From: Chryseobacterium antibioticum
GTDB lineage: Bacteria; Bacteroidota; Bacteroidia; Flavobacteriales; Weeksellaceae
DNA length: 64,000 nt
Reading direction: 5' to 3'
NCBI RefSeq assembly: GCF_012927325.1
Contig: NZ_JABBGI010000025.1
Coordinates: 1-64,000 of the forward strand
Positions 34,488-43,433 of the stretch are shown in pieces (positions within the stretch are counted from its first letter, which is position 1; every line of letters starts with the position of its first letter). The notes beneath the pieces were generated by a model. The model was given only the letters and a program-made list of their open reading frames with translations, was not told the origin of the DNA and made no database searches. A program made the translations under genes and the position numbers.

Positions 34488-34604
34488 GGCAAATCATAAT
34501 AGTGTATTATCTCCTACAACAAATGTTCATATTGGCACCCCCAATTCCTTAATAGAAACCAGAAATTTCTCACTGCAGCAGCTGTCTGTGCCTTAATAAA
34601 TTTA

Positions 34605-34640
34605 TTTTCCAAACTGAGATTAAATTCTCAGTTTGGAAAA
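34605..34640 (+). terminator. long hairpin after the VGINT protein gene
   Basis: TTTTCCAAACTGAGA and TCTCAGTTTGGAAAA form a perfect 15-bp stem with a 6-nt loop. A T-run is lacking, so termination is likely but not certain. The following 750 bp are very AT-rich; apart from the fragment below I see nothing in them. Confidence 0.55.
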
Positions 34641-34819
34641 TATAGAGAAAAGGTTTGGTAAAATAATTTATTGTTTATCTTTATGATTTAATTTTCATAT
34701 TCCCCTCTATTATATTTTAAACAAAAGTTTATAATATTAATTTCAAACTTTGTAGTAATCTATTTTACTGGAGATAATAATTTACCTAACTAGAAATTCA
34801 TATAAGTATCCCACCAAAT

Positions 34820-34945
34820 TTAGGTTAGAGAAAAAGGTGAGTATTGGATGTGTATTGCTTTTCCAATATTTGCCATACATCTATTAACCGCATAAAAAAG
34901 AGAATCCTTATCCTTCTTCCAAAATCGGTCTATTGCTTCTTCCCA
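34820..34945 (-). pseudogene. unassigned coding fragment
   Basis: A minus-strand open stretch reads WEEAIDRFWKKDKDSLFYAV and continues NRCMANIGKAIHIQYSPFSLT before a stop. The residue mix looks like real protein, but there is no start codon and no family that I recognise. It is probably the C-terminus of a deleted gene. Confidence 0.3.
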
Positions 34946-35397
34946 TTATGCTAAAATACAAAATCCTCTAATCTATATTGAGAGGAAATACTTAATTTAA
35001 CCTGAGATTCTGTGTTAATTTAAATATTAATATAGTAGAACTTAGATTTTTATTTTGAATATTACAATTTTTAAAACTTTATTTGAGGTTATTATGTAAT
35101 TTTCTGTAATTGATATATTCAAATATTATTTTTAATAATTGTATTATCATATAAAAAAACATTCTAATTTATTTAAATTATAAGGCTGACATCAAGGTTT
35201 TTCGATAACAAAATGTTGTACCTTTGATTTTTAAAATTTAATACATTTTTAATTCTGTAAGTGATTTGATTCTACTAATAAGGATCATTATAAACAATTA
35301 TTTATATGAAATAATTAAAGTTAAAATCTTGATATATATATATAATTTTTTAATAGAATGATTAAAAAATTACTAGAAAATTAGATTCTATTCTATT

Positions 35398-36810
35398 ATG
35401 AATACACATTTAAGAAAAGTACTTTTTTTTACTCTGCTTTTTTTTGTTTTTAAATTTAAAGCCCAATCTAATGTCGCTGAAATTGATAGCATACAAACTT
35501 ATATTTTTAGTAAACTGGTAAAGGAAGGTGATCTTAACAGAGTAATTTTGCAAGAAAGAAAATTGATTGAAGCAAGCAAAAAAATAGATTATAAAAAGGG
35601 GGAAATAAAAGGATGTTTAAATATTGCAAATGCCCTGAGTGCAATGAAAAGAAACCAAGAAAGTATAAAGTTTCTTGAAATTGCTGAAATTAAACTTAAA
35701 AAAGTTAAAGATGACGAACTGGAAGCATATTTGAATTATGTATATGGTGTAAATTATTATTCATTGGAATTACATGAGCGGGCAATTAAATCTTTTAATA
35801 TAGCTTTGGAATTTGCAAAAAAAATAAAAAACAACAAAGAAAGAGAAAAAAAAATCTATTTTATCTATGATTGGAAAAGATCTAGTTTTGAATTTCTAGG
35901 TATGATGGATTCTGTATACAGTACTGAGCACAAGTGCATGAAGTCTCCGACGCCTATGCTATACATAAATATTGCGGAAAGACACTTTAAAAGTCATAAT
36001 ATTGATTCTGCTGAATATTATATTAATAAGGCAAATGAATTATTGTTCACCAAGCAGATTCCTCTTGAAGGCAAAGCTAATATCTTGAGAGCTTTTGGCA
36101 GATTAAATATAGAGAAGCACAATTATAACAAAGCTCTGGATTACTTGCTGAGTTCATTAAAAATTACTAACAAAGCTAATCTAAGAAGTAGAGATTTGAA
36201 ATCTTATAAACTAATTGCAGAGGCATATAAAGGACTTAATGAACTTGATAAGGAAAATGAATATTTATCAAAATATTCTAAACTGGATGATAGTTTACAA
36301 GGAGAAGAGAAAACAGTTGTTAATGAGGTTGTCGAAAAATTGATTACTGAGCAGAAAGAGAATGAAAAAAGGAGTAGTCTCAATTTTTATTATACTATTT
36401 TCGCTATTATTTTTATGAGCAGTATTTTAATTTACACAATTTATAACAAATATAAAACCCGGCAAAATTTACTTAGTCAAAAAGAATTAGAAGCACAAGA
36501 ACTTAAAAAAAAACTAGACAATGCATATGATGAAGTGGTAAAGCTTGCTATAAACTCCGATCCTTCTTTCATGAATCAATTTAAGAAATTATATCCCGAA
36601 TTTTATAATAATCTTACTTCAAAGTATCAAAATATCAACTCAAATGACATGAAATTATGTGCTTTTATAAAGTTAAACTTTTCTTCTAGTGAAATAGCAG
36701 AATATGATCATATTTCAGTAAGGACTGTCGAATCTAAAAAATATAGATTGCGAAAAAAACTAGACCTTTCTAGGGATATAAATCTTTATAAATGGATTAA
36801 TGAACATTAA
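35398..36810 (+). CDS. membrane TPR protein with LuxR-type HTH domain
   Basis: This 470-residue protein has a signal sequence (VLFFTLLFFVFKFKAQS), a series of TPR-like helical repeats (about 60-300; ALDYLLSSLKITNKANLRSR), one membrane span (about 330-350; FYYTIFAIIFMSSILIYTIY), a coiled coil, and a C-terminal LuxR-type helix-turn-helix (LNFSSSEIAEYDHISVRTVE). Periplasmic TPRs probably sense a signal and the cytosolic part binds DNA, as proposed for similar Bacteroidota regulators. Its promoter may use TACCTTTG at 35219-35226. No obvious partner lies nearby. Confidence 0.85.
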   Translation: MNTHLRKVLFFTLLFFVFKFKAQSNVAEIDSIQTYIFSKLVKEGDLNRVILQERKLIEASKKIDYKKGEIKGCLNIANALSAMKRNQESIKFLEIAEIKLKKVKDDELEAYLNYVYGVNYYSLELHERAIKSFNIALEFAKKIKNNKEREKKIYFIYDWKRSSFEFLGMMDSVYSTEHKCMKSPTPMLYINIAERHFKSHNIDSAEYYINKANELLFTKQIPLEGKANILRAFGRLNIEKHNYNKALDYLLSSLKITNKANLRSRDLKSYKLIAEAYKGLNELDKENEYLSKYSKLDDSLQGEEKTVVNEVVEKLITEQKENEKRSSLNFYYTIFAIIFMSSILIYTIYNKYKTRQNLLSQKELEAQELKKKLDNAYDEVVKLAINSDPSFMNQFKKLYPEFYNNLTSKYQNINSNDMKLCAFIKLNFSSSEIAEYDHISVRTVESKKYRLRKKLDLSRDINLYKWINEH

Positions 36811-37124
36811 TAAAATTGATTTTTCGATTTGTCATACAAATAACTTTGTTAAGAATATAGTTTTACCCCCAAAGACTATCAAAGTTTATTTTACCCTGAA
36901 GAATCAATTAATATTTTTATTGAAAAATTAGATGAGTTGGAGGCATTAATGGACGACATTTAGGTAGAACAAAGGGGCTTATTTGTAAAAATAAATGTAG
37001 TCACGAATGGCATAATCATATAGTAAACGGTTATCTTTCAAGGAGTAGGGAAAGATAGCAACCAACGATGAATTATGAGTATCCTTACAAGATCTGTGGT
37101 CGTGAGTTTGATAACTCAAAAATC
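36811..37124. other. gene-free interval with a coding-like scrap
   Basis: Between 36850 and 36963 a plus-strand frame reads YQSLFYPEESINIFIEKLDE and ends ALMDDI, preceded by a stop and without a plausible start. It looks like the tail of a lost gene. A frame starting at 37068 is a shadow of the racemase gene on the other strand. Confidence 0.3.
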
Positions 37125-37805
37125 CTAAGAAACCATATACTCCACGATAGCTTCACAGTGTATTTTGGTCGTATCAAAAACAGGAATGGTAAAATCATCC
37201 TGACTGATCAGCAGAGGAATTTCCGTACAGCCCAGAATAATACATTCTGCACCACGGCAGACAAGGTCTTTTACAATTGAAAGATAGCTGGCTTTGGTCT
37301 CTGGATTAATGAATCCCACTCCCAGTTCATCTTTTACCGTCTGTTGGATATAATCTCTTGTTTCCTGCTTTTCCGGAACCAGTACTTCAAGTCCGTATTC
37401 TTCAAGTTTCTTTTTGTAGAAATCCATTTCCATAGTAAACTTTGTTCCAATTAAGCCTGCCCTTGTAAAACCAGCCTTTTGTATGGCTTTTGCAGTTTCT
37501 GTACCTATGTGGATAATGGGCAGTTTTATGTTGTCCTGAAGCTCGTCTGCGAAGAGGTGAGCGGTATTGGCACACAGGACAATGCTGTCTGTTCCGGCAT
37601 TTTTAAGGTGATTGCAGGCGTTTAATAATAATTCGAAGGAATTGATCCAGCTTTTAGCCTGAATGTCTCCAAAATTTAAAGAATAGATCATGCATTCGGC
37701 AGCATTCAGTCCTCCCAGTCTTGCATTCATGCCTTCATTGATGAACTTATAATAATCTAATGTGGAAACCCAGCTTATTCCACCTACCAATCCTATTTTT
37801 TTCAT
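37125..37805 (-). CDS. aspartate/glutamate racemase family protein
   Basis: This 226-residue protein is a PLP-independent two-cysteine racemase. The N-terminus MKKIGLVGGISWVSTLDYY is typical; the catalytic cysteines are in VLCANTAHLF (about 83) and ILGCTEIPLL (about 193). It may convert L- and D-aspartate or a related amino acid for peptidoglycan or catabolism. TAGATTTG (minus strand, 37838-37831) is a likely -7 box about 26 bp upstream of the start. There is no operon partner. Confidence 0.88.
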   Translation of the reverse strand: MKKIGLVGGISWVSTLDYYKFINEGMNARLGGLNAAECMIYSLNFGDIQAKSWINSFELLLNACNHLKNAGTDSIVLCANTAHLFADELQDNIKLPIIHIGTETAKAIQKAGFTRAGLIGTKFTMEMDFYKKKLEEYGLEVLVPEKQETRDYIQQTVKDELGVGFINPETKASYLSIVKDLVCRGAECIILGCTEIPLLISQDDFTIPVFDTTKIHCEAIVEYMVS

Positions 37806-37857
37806 GAATTTGATGATTTACTTTTAAACACAAATCTAGATAAAAGTTTCCGATGTA

Positions 37858-37877
37858 TCCGTGCATCTGTTGGAATA
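37858..37877. repeat. dispersed intergenic motif, copy 2
   Basis: TCCGTGCATCTGTTGGAATA resembles CTGCGTCATCTGCGGGAAATA-like sequence at 10471-10492 and TTCGTGCAATCTGCGGGTAA at 51736-51755. Confidence 0.45.
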
Positions 37878-38106
37878 TGGATCACTTCAATGATTGATGC
37901 ATCAGCTGAAACTTTTTAAGCCTCCATTTATTTAGACTACTCCTAAAAAGTGTCTAACTTTTTGGGATTGCCTACTTTGTAAATCAATGTCTTATATTTT
38001 TATAAGGCAATAGTATTTGCATGAGCTGAGGAAATGTTTATTCTATATTGAATTTTTGTGTTTAATACTGATATTTTTGCTACATTTATTGAATAATTAA
38101 CAAATA

Positions 38107-40527
38107 ATGAAAGATAAACTATTTAATAAAAAAATCTGTGCATTAGTATTAAGCGGAATTGGTACTATGGGATATGCTCAGGAAAACGTAAAAGAAAACA
38201 ACATAGATGAAGTTGTGGTTACTACGGGTAGAACTAAGCCTAGAACTATAATTACCTCGGCAAGTCCTATTGATAATATTTCGGCAGTACAACTAAAATC
38301 CACAGGGCAGGTTACTTTTGATAAAGCTTTGACATATGCTGTGCCATCTTTTAATTCATCACAGCAGACCGTTTCCGATGCAACGGCTCACTTTGATCCA
38401 GCAGATTTAAGAGGATTAGGCCCTTCCAGAACATTAGTTTTGGTTAATGGTAAAAGAAAAAATCAAAGTGCTTTAATTTATGTAAATGATACACCAGGAA
38501 AAGGTGAAGTAGGTACAGATCTGAAAAGCATTCCGTCAGCAGCCTTACAAAACGTAGAGGTTTTGAGAGATGGAGCATCTGCACAATACGGTTCCGATGC
38601 TATTGCAGGAGTTATTAATATTATTCTTAAGAACAGCGTTGGAAAAAGTACAGTCAATCTTTTTTCAGGTATTACTTCAGAAGGAGACGGCTTTAATATC
38701 GGAGCAGATTTTAATACAGGAATCAGAGTGGCAAAAAATGGAAGTTTGAATCTTACATTGGGGTATTCTTCCCAAAATAAAACTAACCGTGCAGGTTCTG
38801 TTACAAAAGATGAACTTTTTGGTGTTGATAATGCCTGGACGCAAGCCAATCCTGGATTAGGAATGACTATAGGGCAGCCGGAGACAAAAGTGGCCAATAT
38901 GTTTGTCAATTTTGAGTTGCCAACAGGTGAAACAGGCAAATTTTACGCTTTTGGTGGTACAACTTACAGGAATGGGACTAGTTATGGTTTGTATAGAACG
39001 CCATATTGGGTAACTTCAGATTTTGGTTTATTGACTCCAAAAGGAGAGCCTTACAATGGATTTCAGCCGGAATTTAAAACGGATGTTTATGATTATAATT
39101 TAACCTCCGGGTGGAAAGGCATGTTGGGAAAATGGAGTTTTGATGGTAGTGCAACTTTTGGCTCTAATGCAGTACATTATGTTGTAGGAAATACCATTAA
39201 TACATCTTTGGGTGGAAATTCACCAACTAGTTTTAAAGCAGGTGGGCATCAGTTTAGTAATATTATAGGTAATTTAGATATTAACCGAAATTTTGGTACA
39301 CTTGTTTTGGGAGCTGGTATTGAAGCGCGCAATGAAAATTATCAGGCTATAGCAGGAGAAGAAGCATCTTATATAGGAAGTGGTGCAGAATCATTTCCTG
39401 GATTACAACCTCAAAATGAAGTCAATAAAAATCGTCAAAATATTGGAGCTTATATGAATGCTGAATGGGATATTACGAAAAACTTCTTACTTGGAGGAAC
39501 TGTGAGGTATGAAAATTTCAGTGATTTTGGGAATAATGTTTCGTGGAAAGGAAATGCAAGGTATAAATTGCTAGATGATAAATTGGTTTTCCGGGGGTCT
39601 GTTTCTACAGGATTTCGTGCACCTTCATTACACCAAATTTATTATTCGAATGTTCAAACCAAAATTACAGGAAACACTGTAGCCAATCAAGGTACTTTTA
39701 ATAATGACTCTCAAATTGTAAGATCCGATCTTGGTGTACCAAAATTAAATGCTGAAAAAGCTTTTAACATTACCGGAGGATTTGCTGTAAAACCATTTAA
39801 GAACTTGACCATTACAGCAGATTATTATAGAATAAGAATTAAAGACCGCGTGCTTTTCTCAGGAGATATTGGCTATAAAACAGGTGCTCCTGGGACTCCG
39901 GATATGACAAATCCTGTTGAAGTAATACTAGATAATAACAATATAACCTCTTTGAAGTTTTTTACCAATGCTGTAAATACAGTCACTAATGGGGTAGATT
40001 TTGTAGCTAATTATTATACTTCTGCTATAGGGAAAGGAAGATTAGGAATTATAGCCGCGTTCAATTATAACGAAACTAAAATAATAGACAATATTGTTGT
40101 TCCATCTATTTTGGCTGAAAATGGCTATTCAGAAAACTTTTTTGATAGAAAGGAGCAATCCAGAATTACCTCTGCAAGACCAAAAACAAAAACTATTCTT
40201 AGTCTTTCATATGATATTTCAAAGTTTAATTTTAACCTTAATAATACTTATTTTGGTTCTGTTGCATGGCAGCACGCATCTGATCCTGCCAAAGATCAGA
40301 CATTTTCTGGTAAGGTAGTTACAGATATTGTTTTAACATATAAAATCACGAAAGATCTTAAAGTTTCCGGAGTAGTAAATAATTTATTTAATATTTATCC
40401 GGATGTTATAGATAGTAAAGGAGATGTAGTAACAGATCTTGGAGGAAGGTTCAAATATCCTTGGGAAGTAAATCAGTTTGGATTTAACGGAACAATTTTT
40501 CAGCTAAATGTTAATTATGCTTTTTAA
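38107..40527 (+). CDS. TonB-dependent outer-membrane receptor
   Basis: The 806-residue product has a signal peptide (ALVLSGIGTMGYAQ), a TonB-box-like NIDEVVVTTGR, a plug domain (about 45-170; LRGLGPSRTLVLVNGKRKN, VLRDGASAQYGSDAIAGVIN) and a 22-strand-type beta-barrel ending in the aromatic FQLNVNYAF, expected for outer-membrane insertion. No SusD partner or carboxypeptidase-like N-terminal domain is present, so siderophore, metal or small-molecule uptake is more likely than polysaccharide import. Substrate unknown. TonB at 15876 could energise it. Confidence 0.92.
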   Translation: MKDKLFNKKICALVLSGIGTMGYAQENVKENNIDEVVVTTGRTKPRTIITSASPIDNISAVQLKSTGQVTFDKALTYAVPSFNSSQQTVSDATAHFDPADLRGLGPSRTLVLVNGKRKNQSALIYVNDTPGKGEVGTDLKSIPSAALQNVEVLRDGASAQYGSDAIAGVINIILKNSVGKSTVNLFSGITSEGDGFNIGADFNTGIRVAKNGSLNLTLGYSSQNKTNRAGSVTKDELFGVDNAWTQANPGLGMTIGQPETKVANMFVNFELPTGETGKFYAFGGTTYRNGTSYGLYRTPYWVTSDFGLLTPKGEPYNGFQPEFKTDVYDYNLTSGWKGMLGKWSFDGSATFGSNAVHYVVGNTINTSLGGNSPTSFKAGGHQFSNIIGNLDINRNFGTLVLGAGIEARNENYQAIAGEEASYIGSGAESFPGLQPQNEVNKNRQNIGAYMNAEWDITKNFLLGGTVRYENFSDFGNNVSWKGNARYKLLDDKLVFRGSVSTGFRAPSLHQIYYSNVQTKITGNTVANQGTFNNDSQIVRSDLGVPKLNAEKAFNITGGFAVKPFKNLTITADYYRIRIKDRVLFSGDIGYKTGAPGTPDMTNPVEVILDNNNITSLKFFTNAVNTVTNGVDFVANYYTSAIGKGRLGIIAAFNYNETKIIDNIVVPSILAENGYSENFFDRKEQSRITSARPKTKTILSLSYDISKFNFNLNNTYFGSVAWQHASDPAKDQTFSGKVVTDIVLTYKITKDLKVSGVVNNLFNIYPDVIDSKGDVVTDLGGRFKYPWEVNQFGFNGTIFQLNVNYAF

Positions 40528-40664
40528 TGTATAAATAAAGGAGCTCGCATTTGCGGTATCATGCTTAACAAAGTCGAAGTGTTTCAATACTAATTCTACT
40601 TTTTCAATAAGCCCGATAATTAAATTAATATCTGCAAAAATTCTTTTATTCGAAGAGAATACTT

Positions 40665-40773
40665 CGAGGCTTGCCTCGGGGTCAAAAGAGGAAAAGTTTG
40701 AAAAACGGATGGTTTTTCATAAAACTAAAAATAGAATCTCTTCCATTAAATACCTCGGGGCTCTGCCCCGGGG
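40665..40773. repeat. pair of GC-rich REP-like hairpins
   Basis: CGAGGC-TT-GCCTCG (40665-40678) and CCTCGGGGC-TCT-GCCCCGGGG (40753-40773) are related hairpins: ACTTCGAGGC-TTGCCTCGGGG and ACCTCGGGGC-TCTGCCCCGGGG, 88 bp apart. Their GC content stands out in an AT-rich 335-bp intergenic region (40528-40863) that otherwise holds no gene. They resemble REP/BIME-like elements. Confidence 0.6.
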
Positions 40774-40863
40774 ATCATTTATTTTCAAAAAAATTGGTTG
40801 ACGCTAAGTTTTAAGAAAAATTTAAATAATCATTAATGATGTATAAGCGGATAAGGACAGATT

Positions 40864-41715
40864 ATGAGAAAACTTTTTCTACTCTTTGTAATTGCTATTT
40901 TCGGGACTTTTCTGCACGCCCAGCCGATCACTTTAAAATATGTTGCTGCAATGAAAGAACTCAGGCTGAAGCTGTATTATGGGAATGGCGGGAAAGGAGC
41001 TTTTATACAGTATGAAGGGAAAAAAGAAATTATTCCGTTAAAGGTCAAAAGTTACAAACTGGATACCATTTCGCAAGGCCCCGGTCAGCCGGCCCACCAT
41101 TATTTTGTGTGGGATGAAATGGTTAACGGAAAACTTAGCGGAACATATAAAATGATGCAAATGAAGAATGTTATTGTAGATCCTTCTTACATCAGAATAC
41201 GGGATTTCACACATTTCAACCTTGAACTTGTGGAAGAAGAGGGAGATCCGGACGGCGATGATAAGTACCTGCTGCATGGTGCCATTATCTCTTTTAATCA
41301 TTTTTATAATAACAGACTACTGATTGAATATCCTGACGGGAAAAAGATGAATGCAGAACTTCCGTTTCCGGACAGTCCGAATGCAGCCCAACAGAGTTTT
41401 ATAGAAGATTATAATTTCGACGGCTATGATGACCTGGCCTTCACAATTCCTGATGGAGGAATGGGGGTCTACAATATGTTTACCATTTACCTCTATAACC
41501 CGAAAAAGAAACGTTTCGAGAAATTTAAAGAACCGGATTATTCTAAGTCAAGTTGCTCTTGTCTGTGTGATGTATTGGTCAACAAAGAAAAGAAACTGCT
41601 GCAGACCGGTTGCAGAGGTGGTGCTTCATGGCATCAGGATTTATACCGTTTCGATAAGAATGGGGCGTTAAAATGGCTAGATTCAAGAGAATTGCAGGAA
41701 GAAACAGAAGAATAA
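40864..41715 (+). CDS. secreted protein, XAC2610-like
   Basis: The 283-residue product has a signal peptide ending FLHAQ. The C-terminal half contains EDYNFDGYDDLAF and FTIYLYNPKKKRFEKF, the pattern of FG-GAP-like, calcium-binding-like repeats in XAC2610-type proteins. A four-cysteine cluster SSCSCLCDV with a later CRGG is notable. Probably periplasmic; function unknown. Confidence 0.65.
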   Translation: MRKLFLLFVIAIFGTFLHAQPITLKYVAAMKELRLKLYYGNGGKGAFIQYEGKKEIIPLKVKSYKLDTISQGPGQPAHHYFVWDEMVNGKLSGTYKMMQMKNVIVDPSYIRIRDFTHFNLELVEEEGDPDGDDKYLLHGAIISFNHFYNNRLLIEYPDGKKMNAELPFPDSPNAAQQSFIEDYNFDGYDDLAFTIPDGGMGVYNMFTIYLYNPKKKRFEKFKEPDYSKSSCSCLCDVLVNKEKKLLQTGCRGGASWHQDLYRFDKNGALKWLDSRELQEETEE

Positions 41716-41889
41716 AGGTCAATAGTGAACTTGCTTCACAAATGGATGATGAAATTTTGGAGTCTGGATTTTGGACATTATATTTAGGCTGAGAATGAAG
41801 CTAAGGGTGAGATTGATAGCGAGATGGAGAAAGCTATTTGAGATCCAAGTACTCAAATACCAAAACCCAATCCCATACCTCAAAAAGCT

Positions 41890-41971
41890 CTCCAACTTCG
41901 AATCTCGCAACCCTAAAACCCTACACACATACTCCTACAAATAAAAATTACTGCCGAAAAAGACAGTAATA
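41890..41971. repeat. weak 7-bp repeat array and a hairpin
   Basis: CTCCAAC, TTCGAAT, CTCGCAA, CCCTAAA, ACCCTAC, ACACATA, CTCCTAC run from 41890 to 41938 in a 7-bp period with C mostly at position 3. It is followed by TTACTG and CAGTAA arms (41949-41970). The rest of 41716-42026 has no gene. Confidence 0.4.
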
Positions 41972-42026
41972 GAGCAAAGATCAGCTGATGTGATGTTTCA
42001 AACAGTTTGGTTTTTTACTACAGAAA

Positions 42027-42422
42027 TTAATTCTGTTGCTTGGAAGGCTGATCTTTAAAGGCTGCTTTAATTCGGCCGCTGTTATTTAATATTTTCAGTC
42101 TGAATTGTCCCTCATGGGCTGAGTTATTTACGATAAAAACTTGATGCTTGAAATCTACTTTAACTTTGACCGAATCGTTGGTTGGCAGCTCTTTTATTTC
42201 ACGGTTATTGATGACATATTGAAGTTGATCGGTCTGTGAAGGATTGTATAAAACAACTTCAAGACTTTCTTTTGATGAATTTTTAATGTTTAGATTTTTG
42301 TGGGCAGGAATTTTCCACTGATTACGGTAGATAGGTCTGCCTCTGGTAATCTGGAAAGAAGACAGGATAATAACAAGGACTGTAGAGAAAATAAATAGGG
42401 AATAAAAATAGATATTTTTCAT
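42027..42422 (-). CDS. small membrane-anchored protein, unknown
   Basis: The 131-residue product has an N-terminal membrane segment (FYSLFIFSTVLVIILSSFQI) and a short beta-rich domain (SLEVVLYNPSQTDQLQYVIN, KVDFKHQVFIVNNS). I do not recognise the family. It is divergent from the LuxR regulator at 42562, and the 139-bp gap holds two palindromic operators, so that regulator may control it. Confidence 0.6.
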   Translation of the reverse strand: MKNIYFYSLFIFSTVLVIILSSFQITRGRPIYRNQWKIPAHKNLNIKNSSKESLEVVLYNPSQTDQLQYVINNREIKELPTNDSVKVKVDFKHQVFIVNNSAHEGQFRLKILNNSGRIKAAFKDQPSKQQN

Positions 42423-42480
42423 TTTGGCACAGAGCGGAAGTTATTTTCAGCAAAATTATATCACGGCATTTTGATAACCA

Positions 42481-42496
42481 CTACACTTTTGTGTAG
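42481..42496. promoter_or_regulatory. palindromic operator candidate 1 (CTACAC-TTTT-GTGTAG)
   Basis: CTACACTTTTGTGTAG is a perfect inverted repeat with 6-bp arms and a TTTT centre, in the divergent gap between two genes. Confidence 0.6.
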
Positions 42497-42517
42497 ATTT
42501 GCTTAAGTGCGACAAAT

Positions 42518-42535
42518 ACTACACTTTTGGGTAGT
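42518..42535. promoter_or_regulatory. palindromic operator candidate 2 (ACTACACTTTTGGGTAGT)
   Basis: ACTACACTTTTGGGTAGT is a second copy with one mismatch in the arms, 38 bp from the first (common core CTACACTTTTG). It ends 26 bp before the regulator start, so it could be an autoregulatory site. Confidence 0.6.
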
Positions 42536-42561
42536 GATTTCGTCAATTTATTAAGTGGTAT

Positions 42562-43320
42562 ATGGAAGAGATTGATAAATTTTTTAACGATAAAAATGAT
42601 GTCCGAAGTGATGTTGAAATAGATCGCAGCCAGGTCGGGGAGTATTTAGAAGCAGTAAAGGCATTTTCAAGGCTTACTTACCAGAGTCTGTATGTCATAG
42701 ATTATCAGACCAGAGCTTTTGAGTATGTATCTGATAATCCATTGTTTCTATGTGGTAAAACATCGGAAGAAGTGAAAGAACTGGGGTATGCTTTTTATTT
42801 TCAGAATGTGAAGCCCGAAGATGTGGAACTGTTGATCAAGATCAATGAAGCCGGATTTGAATTTTATGAAAATATTCCTGTAGACGAACGGAAATTGTAT
42901 TCCATTTCTTACGATTTTTACCTGATCAACGGTAAAAAAAATAGGGTACTGGTCAACCATAAACTGACACCGATGTTTCTTACCGAAGGCGGGCAAATTT
43001 GGAAAGCATTATGCATCGTATCACTGTCCAACAACACTTCATCCGGAAATGTTGTTGTAAGCAGGGAAGGTTCAGATGCGCTTTGGAAATATGATCCTGA
43101 GGTCAATAGATGGGAGAAAGATGAAAAAGTAAAGCTCTCCCAGAGAGAATATGAAATACTGAGCCTTTATGCCAGTGGGTTGACGATTAATGAAATTGGA
43201 GATAAACTGTTTATTTCTGCCGATACGGTAAAATTTCACAGGAAAAAACTCTTTGAAAAAATTGGAGTTAATAACATTGCTGAAGCACTTGCCTACGCTA
43301 AAACGAATAAGTTGCTGTAA
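42562..43320 (+). CDS. LuxR family transcriptional regulator with PAS-like domain
   Basis: This 252-residue protein has an N-terminal PAS-like sensor part (YVIDYQTRAFEYVSDNPLFL, MFLTEGGQIWKALCIVSL) and a C-terminal LuxR helix-turn-helix (about 190-250; KLSQREYEILSLYASGLTIN, FISADTVKFHRKKLFEKIGV). It probably senses a small molecule and binds the paired palindromes just upstream. A terminator follows. The ligand is unknown. Confidence 0.85.
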   Translation: MEEIDKFFNDKNDVRSDVEIDRSQVGEYLEAVKAFSRLTYQSLYVIDYQTRAFEYVSDNPLFLCGKTSEEVKELGYAFYFQNVKPEDVELLIKINEAGFEFYENIPVDERKLYSISYDFYLINGKKNRVLVNHKLTPMFLTEGGQIWKALCIVSLSNNTSSGNVVVSREGSDALWKYDPEVNRWEKDEKVKLSQREYEILSLYASGLTINEIGDKLFISADTVKFHRKKLFEKIGVNNIAEALAYAKTNKLL

Positions 43321-43333
43321 AACAATATACTTC

Positions 43334-43359
43334 AATACCGTTTTTTTACGGTATTTTTT
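43334..43359 (+). terminator. terminator after the LuxR regulator gene
   Basis: AATACCGT, a T-rich loop and ACGGTATT, followed by TTTT. Confidence 0.8.
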
Positions 43360-43433
43360 ATAATGTCTTTTATGATTCAAATTTAGGTCTGATATTTGCA
43401 ATGGGTAATCAAACTAAATGACCTGTTTTATTT

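Noticed and set aside
37068..37280. 70-codon frame next to the racemase
   Set aside because: It is mostly antisense to the racemase gene, and its N-terminal part alone has no support.
31860..40560. A complete defence system in the AT-rich island
   Set aside because: Only integrase and IS debris, a secreted protein, a regulator, a racemase and a receptor are present; no nuclease, toxin-antitoxin pair or defence ATPase was found.
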